A DNA stretch of 11,869 nucleotides from Prevotellaceae bacterium (GTDB taxonomy: Bacteria > Bacteroidota > Bacteroidia > Bacteroidales > Bacteroidaceae): positions 1-11,869 of the forward strand of contig JAUNQM010000041.1 of the NCBI GenBank assembly GCA_030536165.1. Direction: 5' to 3'. Shown piece after piece: positions 5,674 to 11,869 of this stretch. The notes beneath the pieces were generated by a model that was not told the DNA's origin, searched no databases, and was given only the letters and a program-made list of their open reading frames with translations. Each line of letters starts with the position of its first letter. The first letter of the stretch is position 1. Position numbers and translations under genes: made by a program.

Positions 5674-5705
5674 CGGATTTACTGAATTACTGATTTACAG
5701 ATTTA
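5674..5705. repeat. Four tandem 8-bp AT-rich units
   Basis: CGGATTTA, CTGAATTA, CTGATTTA and CAGATTTA follow one another directly after the FMN-binding gene. No hairpin forms from them. The units have diverged, so the repeat is probably old. It occupies the gap between this gene and the fusion gene. Confidence 0.55.
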
Positions 5706-5759
5706 ATATTTAATTCAGCAAGAGATTTCGTTACCTGAAACAAGCCTAAGACAATATTC

Positions 5760-8700
5760 ATGCGTGAGATGATAGACTGCTTCCTGCCGTGCAAGGAAGC
5801 GCAACAGATACAGACAACTATCGATGAACTGCGTGCCTGCAAGTGCGTTGGGCGAGTGTATCTGATTGATGAACAACCGTACAGCACAGCCGTACTGCGC
5901 CACATTTCTGAGGTCGCTACGGCTGAGTATGTGCTTCTCAATCTGAAACCTACGCCCGTAAGTTTCGGCTACCTTGCCCTGCCGCGAATGCTGCGTACCA
6001 TTGCCGATACGGATTCGGCAATGATTTATGGCGATTTCTATTCCATGATGGACGGCAAACGCACGCCTCATCCAGTCATCGACTATCAGTTGGGAAGCCT
6101 TCGCAACGACTTCGATTTTGGCAGTATTGTGCTTGTAAAGACTTCGCTGTTGAAAGAATATATCTCGGTGGAATCGCACAAATTTCAATATGCAGCCTTT
6201 TACGACCTGCGACTTTTCCTTAGTCGTAAAGGGCAAATCTGCCATCTGAACGAATATCTTTACACGGAGATAGAACTCGACTTGCGGCAGAGCGGGCAGA
6301 AGCAGTTCGACTATGTTAATCCTGCCAACCGTGAAGTGCAGATTGAAATGGAGAAGGCTTGCACCGCTCATCTCGAAGCAATCAATGCACTTGTAGATAC
6401 ATCGAAGTACATTACACCGCACTTTGACGAACAGGATTTCCCTGTAGAGGCTTCGGTAATCATACCGGTAAAGAACAGGGTAATGACCATTGCAGACGCC
6501 GTGAACAGTGCCCTGCAGCAAGAGACAGACTTCGCTTACAACGTAATCATCGTTGATAATCACAGCAATGACGGTACCACGGAGATACTTTCCGACATGG
6601 CTCGCAAGGACGGACGCGTCGTCCATATCATTCCAGAGCGTGACGACCTCGGCATAGGTGGATGCTGGAATCGTGCTATCAACGACGACCGATGCGGTCG
6701 TTTTGCAGTGCAGTTAGACAGCGACGACTTGTATTCGTCGCCACTAACGCTCCAGAAGGTAGTCAATGCCTTTTACAAGCAGAAGGCAGCAATGATAATT
6801 GGGTCGTACAGAATGTGTAACTTCGACCTCGAAACGCTTCCGCCTGGACTCATAGACCATGCGGAATGGACTGACGAAAACGGTCCGAACAATGCCTTGC
6901 GCATAAACGGACTCGGTGCGCCGCGTGCATTTTTCACCACTCTGCTGCGTATGATTCAGATGCCAAACACAAGCTACGGAGAAGATTACGCGATGGGGCT
7001 GGCAATCTCACGCCATTTCCGCATAGGAAGAATATTCACAGAGCTGTATCTTTGTCGTCGTTGGCAGGGTAATTCCGACGCAGCTCTGAGCATAGAAAAG
7101 GTTAATGCCAACAATTTATATAAAGACCGCTTGCGTACGATAGAGGTGCTTGCACGCCAGCAGATAGCAGCAGGTAAGCACGATTTTGCACAAGAAACAG
7201 CCTTGATGCGCTTCTTCAACAACCAGCTTGAGCATTGGGATGAAGTGCGCGAACGCTATCAACAACTCAAGGATGTGCGTGTGAAAGAACTTGCGTGCGA
7301 TAATGTTGTGCTGAAAGTGCAGTACAACCCAGCAAGAATGCGCTCGACGGGAGCGAAGATAGACGCAAAGAGTCTCGGAGAGCGTCCGTGCTTCTTGTGC
7401 GATAAAAACCGACCTGCAGAGCAGATATCAAAGCCGATTGACGATAGGTTTAACCTTTTGGTCAATCCTTATCCGATATTAAGTAGGCATTTCACGATAG
7501 TGCAGAATCGCCACAAGCCGCAGGCAATACTCAATAATTACGGAGAAATATTCCGTCTGCTCACGTTGTACCCAGAGACAATGGTGTTCTACAATGGTCC
7601 GAAGTGTGGAGCTTCAGCGCCAGACCATGCTCATTTCCAGGCAGGCACAAGCGGCGTGTTGCCTTTGCAGAGCGAATGGCATCATTTGAGCAGAAACATA
7701 GAAACGCTGATTTCAATCGACGAGAATAATTTCATAGCACGCGTGAACGACTATGTTTGTGCTGCGTTTGCCATCAAATCGACCAACGAGGAGATGGGTA
7801 CGACGCTTTTTCGTCGCCTTTACAAGTCGTTGCCGATAAGGAAAGATGAGACCGAGCCGATGATGAATATCATATCATGGCGCGAGGGCGACACATTCAT
7901 TTCGATAGTCTTACCGCGTGCGAAGCATAGGCCTGATTGTTATTTCAAGGAAGGAGATGCGCAGATTGTTGTGTCGCCTGGGGCTATAGACATGGGCGGA
8001 ATGATTGTCACTCCGCGTGAAGAAGACTTCGACAAGATGACTCCAGCGCTTGCGTCAGCCATATTGAACGAGTGTAGTCTTGATGATGACAAGATGGCAA
8101 AGGTCGTGGAAAAACTCAAGTCGAAGGAGTCAACGGCTCAGCAGAATATGAAGTATGCGGCGGGGGTAATCAAGATTACCGACGAGCCGAATGTGACAGT
8201 GGGAATCGTCAGCGGAAAGAAGATAACATTCTCGCTAAACAATCCATATACAGCCAAAGGCGAAGACATAGAAGGGCTGCAGACAGTAGAGTTTGCAGAA
8301 GGAGGAATCCTTTGGAACGGAAATAATTATCGCAGCCTGACCTTTACTCCGAAGGCAGCAGATGCTTCGTTTTCGCTTCACGATGTGACAATAGGAAAAG
8401 ATTTCCATTGGGAAAGAAAAGAAACGCAGGTGTTTAATGGTACGTTGCACATTGTGGTTGAGGCAGACCAGATAACAGCAATAAACGAATTGCCTGTGGA
8501 GAAATATCTCACCAGCGTGATATCAAGTGAGATGAAGGCAACGGCTTCACCTGAATTCCTGAAAGCGTCGGCGGTAATCTCGCGCAGTTGGATTATGGCT
8601 CAGATTGAGAAACGCAACCAAGCGGGTAAGTCAGACGATAGTTTCTTCTCATTTATCAAGAAGGAAAACGAACTGATAAGATGGTACGACCGTGAAGACC

Positions 8701-9503
8701 ACACGATATTCGACGTGTGTGCCGACGACCATTGCCAGCGCTATCAAGGCATAACGAAGGCAGACAGCAAAGTAGTCTCAGATGCTATCAAGGCAACTCG
8801 TGGACAGATACTTGTAGGAGAAGAAGGCATTTGCGATGCGAGATTCTCAAAATGTTGCGGTGGTGTCACCGAAGAATTTCAGTATTGCTGGGAAGATAAG
8901 GAGCACAGCTATCTGAAGGCAGTTGCCGATAATCCTTTGGAAGAGATGCATCAATTCGACCTGACAAATGAGGCAGATGCAGAGAAATGGATACGCAGTA
9001 ACCCTGAATCATTCTGCAATACCAACGATGAGAAAGTGTTGGCTCAGGTGCTGAATGACTACGACCAAGAGACGACAGACTTCTACCGCTGGAAAGTGGA
9101 ATACACGCAAGAGGAACTTTCTGAGCTTATTTGCAGGAAGACGAAAGAAGACTTTGGTGAAATCATTGATTTGATTCCTGTGGCGCGAGGAAAGAGCGGA
9201 CGCATCTGGAAACTGAAGATAGTAGGCACAAACAAGACTTACACGATAGGCAAGGAACTTGAGATTCGTCGCGCGTTGAGTGAAAGCCATCTTTTCTCAT
9301 CGGCATTTGTGGTAGGTAAAGAATACGATAAAGCCAAGTCGGCACAAGTACCATCGAAGTTCGTACTCACTGGAGCAGGATGGGGACATGGTGTCGGCAT
9401 GTGCCAGATAGGCGCCGCAATGATGGGCGAACAAGGATATAAGTACGATGAAATTTTGTTGCATTATTACAAGAATGCAGAAGTCAAGAAGATTTACAAA
9501 TAA
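5760..9503 (+). CDS. Fusion: GT-A-like module, GT2 glycosyltransferase, GalT/HIT-like domain, SpoIID/LytB domain
   Basis: A 1247-aa multidomain protein. Residues 1-225 resemble a GT-A-type module (IDCFLPCKEA, YGDFY) without a firm DXD. Residues 229-480 are a GT2 glycosyltransferase (ASVIIPVKNR; IIVDNHSNDGT; DXD-like Asp320-Ser-Asp-Asp323). Residues about 500-795 look like DUF4922, and I read a GalT/Ap4A-phosphorylase-type site: Cys544-Phe-Leu-Cys547, His585, His623-x-His625-x-Gln627, matching GalT's zinc ligands and nucleophile. Residues about 810-1247 are a SpoIID/LytB domain with Glu924 in ISSEM and a C-terminal GWGHGVGMCQIGA. The frame is continuous with no sign of an assembly join. I see no signal peptide or membrane helix, so it appears cytoplasmic, odd for a SpoIID domain. 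The AmpG-like permease gene follows after 21 nt, suggesting a role in handling cell-wall glycan fragments. ATG at 5769 is an alternative start. Domain calls are firm for GT2 and SpoIID; the overall function is unknown. Confidence 0.87.
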   Translation: MREMIDCFLPCKEAQQIQTTIDELRACKCVGRVYLIDEQPYSTAVLRHISEVATAEYVLLNLKPTPVSFGYLALPRMLRTIADTDSAMIYGDFYSMMDGKRTPHPVIDYQLGSLRNDFDFGSIVLVKTSLLKEYISVESHKFQYAAFYDLRLFLSRKGQICHLNEYLYTEIELDLRQSGQKQFDYVNPANREVQIEMEKACTAHLEAINALVDTSKYITPHFDEQDFPVEASVIIPVKNRVMTIADAVNSALQQETDFAYNVIIVDNHSNDGTTEILSDMARKDGRVVHIIPERDDLGIGGCWNRAINDDRCGRFAVQLDSDDLYSSPLTLQKVVNAFYKQKAAMIIGSYRMCNFDLETLPPGLIDHAEWTDENGPNNALRINGLGAPRAFFTTLLRMIQMPNTSYGEDYAMGLAISRHFRIGRIFTELYLCRRWQGNSDAALSIEKVNANNLYKDRLRTIEVLARQQIAAGKHDFAQETALMRFFNNQLEHWDEVRERYQQLKDVRVKELACDNVVLKVQYNPARMRSTGAKIDAKSLGERPCFLCDKNRPAEQISKPIDDRFNLLVNPYPILSRHFTIVQNRHKPQAILNNYGEIFRLLTLYPETMVFYNGPKCGASAPDHAHFQAGTSGVLPLQSEWHHLSRNIETLISIDENNFIARVNDYVCAAFAIKSTNEEMGTTLFRRLYKSLPIRKDETEPMMNIISWREGDTFISIVLPRAKHRPDCYFKEGDAQIVVSPGAIDMGGMIVTPREEDFDKMTPALASAILNECSLDDDKMAKVVEKLKSKESTAQQNMKYAAGVIKITDEPNVTVGIVSGKKITFSLNNPYTAKGEDIEGLQTVEFAEGGILWNGNNYRSLTFTPKAADASFSLHDVTIGKDFHWERKETQVFNGTLHIVVEADQITAINELPVEKYLTSVISSEMKATASPEFLKASAVISRSWIMAQIEKRNQAGKSDDSFFSFIKKENELIRWYDREDHTIFDVCADDHCQRYQGITKADSKVVSDAIKATRGQILVGEEGICDARFSKCCGGVTEEFQYCWEDKEHSYLKAVADNPLEEMHQFDLTNEADAEKWIRSNPESFCNTNDEKVLAQVLNDYDQETTDFYRWKVEYTQEELSELICRKTKEDFGEIIDLIPVARGKSGRIWKLKIVGTNKTYTIGKELEIRRALSESHLFSSAFVVGKEYDKAKSAQVPSKFVLTGAGWGHGVGMCQIGAAMMGEQGYKYDEILLHYYKNAEVKKIYK

Positions 9504-9524
9504 CACCTATATATAATAAGGAAG

Positions 9525-10808
9525 ATGAAACAACGAAATCCGTGGACATGGATTCCAACTCTTTACTTTGCAGAGGGTCTGCCTAATGCAATAGTAACGC
9601 TTGTGGCTGTACTTATGTATAAGCGGCTTGGCATGAGCAATACCGAAATCGCTTTCTACACATCATGGCTTTATCTGCCGTGGGTAATCAAGGCGCTTTG
9701 GAGTCCGTTTGTTGATATACTGAAGACCAAACGTTGGTGGGTCGTTACTATGCAGTTGCTTATCGGTGCAGCTTTGGGTGGTGTGGCATTTACTATACCT
9801 GGTAGTTATTGGATTCAGGGTTCATTGTTCTGCTTCTGGATAATGGCTTTCAGTAGTGCGACGCACGATATTGCTGCCGACGGTTTCTATATGTTAGGCC
9901 TCGATGACCATCAGCAATCGTTCTTCTCAGGCATCCGCAGCACCTTCTTCCGTCTTGCAATGATGTTTGGTCAGGGAGTTTTGGTGATGATAGCAGGCAA
10001 TCTTGAAGTAGTGACGCGCAACATACGATACTCATGGAGCCTTACCTTCTATCTTGCGGCAGGCATAATGATTGCAATAGGCTTGTTCCATGGCTTCATA
10101 CTTCCACGTCCGAAAGAGGACAAGGCAGCAGTGGCTGATACAGCAGAGGTGCCTACGTTTAAGACAGTGATGAGTGGCTTTGCCGAGACTTTTGTTTCAT
10201 TCTTCAAGAAAGACGGAATCGTCGTTGCGCTGTTATTCATCTTCTTCTATCGTGCTCCAGAGGGAATGCTCACAAAGATTGTACCGCTCTTCCTCAACGA
10301 CCCGATGCACAAAGGCGGACTTGGACTTTCACCTCAGGACATAGGTCTTGTGTCGGGAACAGTTGGCTTGGTAGGACTGACCGTAGGTGGCATCTTGGGT
10401 GGCATCATAGCTTCGCGCTGGGGACTGAAGAAGACGCTTTGGCCAATGGTTTGCGCCATAACAATTCCCGACTTGGTTTATGTCTATCTTGCGTATGTTC
10501 AGCCTGAGAGTTTGTTACCTATTAATATATGTGTGTTCTTTGAGCAGTTTGGCTACGGCATTGGCTTCACCGCCTACATGCTATACCTTATTTATTTCTG
10601 CCAGGGAGAACACAAGACTTCACACTATGCTATTTGCACAGGCTTTATGGCTCTCTCGTTGATGTTACCTGGTATGATAGCCGGATGGATGGAGGATATG
10701 ATGGGCTATGGTCCGTTCTTCATCGTGGTTACGCTGCTTTGCGTCGTTACCTTCGTAGTGTCGGCATTAGTGAAGATAGACCCAGAGTTTGGAAAAAAGA
10801 AAGAATAG
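9525..10808 (+). CDS. AmpG-like MFS permease (muropeptide/amino-sugar transporter family)
   Basis: A 427-aa integral membrane protein with about 12 hydrophobic segments, of the AmpG-like branch of the major facilitator superfamily. Typical features are LYFAEGLPNAIV near the N-terminus, WVIKALWSPFVD in the first loop, and SSATHDIAADGFYM at about residues 110-123, the counterpart of AmpG's SATQDIAIDxY motif. Characterised members import anhydro-muropeptides or N-acetylmuramic acid for peptidoglycan recycling. The start codon follows the purine-rich AAGGAAG and lies 21 nt after the fusion gene, so the two are very probably co-transcribed. Substrate is inferred from family and context; some AmpG-like proteins in this group may carry other sugars or acetyl-CoA. 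Confidence 0.85.
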   Translation: MKQRNPWTWIPTLYFAEGLPNAIVTLVAVLMYKRLGMSNTEIAFYTSWLYLPWVIKALWSPFVDILKTKRWWVVTMQLLIGAALGGVAFTIPGSYWIQGSLFCFWIMAFSSATHDIAADGFYMLGLDDHQQSFFSGIRSTFFRLAMMFGQGVLVMIAGNLEVVTRNIRYSWSLTFYLAAGIMIAIGLFHGFILPRPKEDKAAVADTAEVPTFKTVMSGFAETFVSFFKKDGIVVALLFIFFYRAPEGMLTKIVPLFLNDPMHKGGLGLSPQDIGLVSGTVGLVGLTVGGILGGIIASRWGLKKTLWPMVCAITIPDLVYVYLAYVQPESLLPINICVFFEQFGYGIGFTAYMLYLIYFCQGEHKTSHYAICTGFMALSLMLPGMIAGWMEDMMGYGPFFIVVTLLCVVTFVVSALVKIDPEFGKKKE

Positions 10809-10863
10809 CCCTCCAAAACTCCGATTAATCGAATCATCGTTAAATCGAAAAATATAAAACACA

Positions 10864-11796
10864 ATGAAAAAGAAACTAGTCGTAGGCCTTTTGGCTTTGA
10901 TAATAGCAAATATTATCTGGGGCGTGATGTCTCCACTTCTGAAAGACCTGCTTAACACTGGCACAATGAGTGGTATGACCGTTTCGGCTATCCGTATGAT
11001 TATCTGCACAGCATTGTTCTGGGTATTGTCAGTGATACTGCCAAAGAAGGTGACTCAGGACACAGGCATAGCGAAGAAAGACATCAAGTGGATGGCTATC
11101 GGAGGCGTGATATTCATTATAGGTACTCAGACCCTAACGAATATCGGTGCGGAATACACTTACCCTGTTGATGCATCGATGTGCTGTTCGGCAACACCAA
11201 TATTTACTCTCATACTCGGAGCAATATTCTATCATCGTAAGTTCCCGCCTATGCTGAAGATAGTGGGTGTGCTACTTGGACTTGCAGGTGTGCTTATCTT
11301 TATCTTTGCCACCGATGAGAATCCTGAAATGCACGTGACAAATCCGTTCCTCGGCGACACGCTTTGTGTGTTGTCGCAGTTATTCGGTGCTATCTATCTC
11401 GTGTTCTTTATTCCTCTTGTGGCAAGATATTCCTGCTTCACACTGATGAAATGGCTCTACACATTTGCTACAATTGCCATTCTGCCTTTCACATTCGGTG
11501 ACGTTATTGCTGTGCCGTGGGCAGAACTATCGGCTATGTCGTGGTTTGAATTGTCGTTTATAGTGATATTGGGCTCGTTTGTCGGTTATTTGCTGATAGC
11601 CGTTGCACAGAAGAAGGTGACGCCTACGCTTATTGCCGTTTGCAATTACATCCAGCCAATATCAACAGCAATATTCGCTGCCATAATGGGGCTTGCAGTT
11701 ATAACTCACGAGAACGTCATTGCTACAATTCTCATCTTTGTAGGTGTATGGTTGGTAAATATGCAGAGTGATGAACTTATAGTAGAGAAGAAATAA
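10864..11796 (+). CDS. DMT-superfamily EamA permease
   Basis: A 310-aa membrane protein with about ten hydrophobic segments arranged as two EamA repeats (about residues 6-150 and 160-302), the standard drug/metabolite transporter layout. The N-terminal IIANIIWGVMSPLLKDLL and the central segment FIIGTQTLTNIGAEYTYPVDASMCCSATPIFTLIL are typical; the second half ends with an equivalent SxxPI-type stretch (CNYIQPISTAIFA). The family exports or imports small metabolites, amino acids or nucleotide sugars; the substrate cannot be told from sequence. It lies 55 nt after the AmpG-like gene, with no visible terminator between them, so it may be the last gene of the operon. Confidence 0.9.
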   Translation: MKKKLVVGLLALIIANIIWGVMSPLLKDLLNTGTMSGMTVSAIRMIICTALFWVLSVILPKKVTQDTGIAKKDIKWMAIGGVIFIIGTQTLTNIGAEYTYPVDASMCCSATPIFTLILGAIFYHRKFPPMLKIVGVLLGLAGVLIFIFATDENPEMHVTNPFLGDTLCVLSQLFGAIYLVFFIPLVARYSCFTLMKWLYTFATIAILPFTFGDVIAVPWAELSAMSWFELSFIVILGSFVGYLLIAVAQKKVTPTLIAVCNYIQPISTAIFAAIMGLAVITHENVIATILIFVGVWLVNMQSDELIVEKK

Positions 11797-11869
11797 ACAC
11801 AAAACCGTAAACTAAGTTCAAGGTTCAAAGTTTCAGGTACAAGGCCCATCCCCCCTTTTCGTCATCCTG
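11797..11869. other. Intergenic right edge
   Basis: No gene is seen. The sequence contains a loose repeat of GTTCAAGG/GTTCAAAG-like units and ends in CGTCATCCTG, the string also present at 136-145. No hairpin followed by a T-run is evident, so the terminator of the plus-strand genes is not identified. Confidence 0.5.

Noticed and set aside
5715..6626. 303-codon minus-strand open frame
   Set aside because: Antisense to the start of the fusion gene; its translation shows no recognisable family, while the plus strand encodes the GT-A/GT2 region.

Overview
The window looks like Bacteroidales chromosome, most likely Prevotella or a close relative. The evidence is the protein families present (a DUF4834-type small protein, a tandem CE12 esterase, a GT-A/GalT-like/SpoIID fusion), the moderately AT-rich composition, promoter-like TAnnTTTG (-7) elements, and intergenic DNA filled with short palindromic repeats. 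The genus is inferred from sequence character, not from a search.

Left half (about 216-4253, minus strand): a five-gene cluster reading leftward. In transcription order it holds psd (phosphatidylserine decarboxylase), pssA (phosphatidylserine synthase), a small DUF4834-like membrane protein, an M15-type peptidoglycan peptidase and a secreted protein with two rhamnogalacturonan-acetylesterase-like SGNH domains. The first two make phosphatidylethanolamine from CDP-diacylglycerol. The last three are envelope or exported proteins and are tightly packed (3-4 nt gaps between the last three). Positions 1-215 hold no convincing gene, but they contain a minus-strand promoter-like sequence for something beyond the left edge.

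Centre (4254-5282): about 1 kb without a convincing gene, packed with repeats. It contains a purine/pyrimidine alternating tract, two copies of an AAAAGTCCTG motif, a regular array of four 13-bp palindromes enclosed by an 8-bp inverted repeat, and a larger imperfect inverted repeat (46-bp arms) with nested GC-rich hairpins.

Right half (5283-11796, plus strand): a small secreted FMN-binding protein with a covalent-flavinylation motif; a 1247-aa fusion; an AmpG-like permease 21 nt downstream; and a DMT/EamA permease. The fusion joins a GT-A-like module, a GT2 glycosyltransferase, a GalT/HIT-superfamily nucleotidyltransferase-like domain with a readable zinc site and HxHxQ active site, and a SpoIID/LytB domain, with no visible signal peptide. 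The fusion and the AmpG-like permease together suggest a cell-wall fragment uptake and recycling or remodelling pathway. This is the most interesting system in the window, and its function is inferred, not shown.
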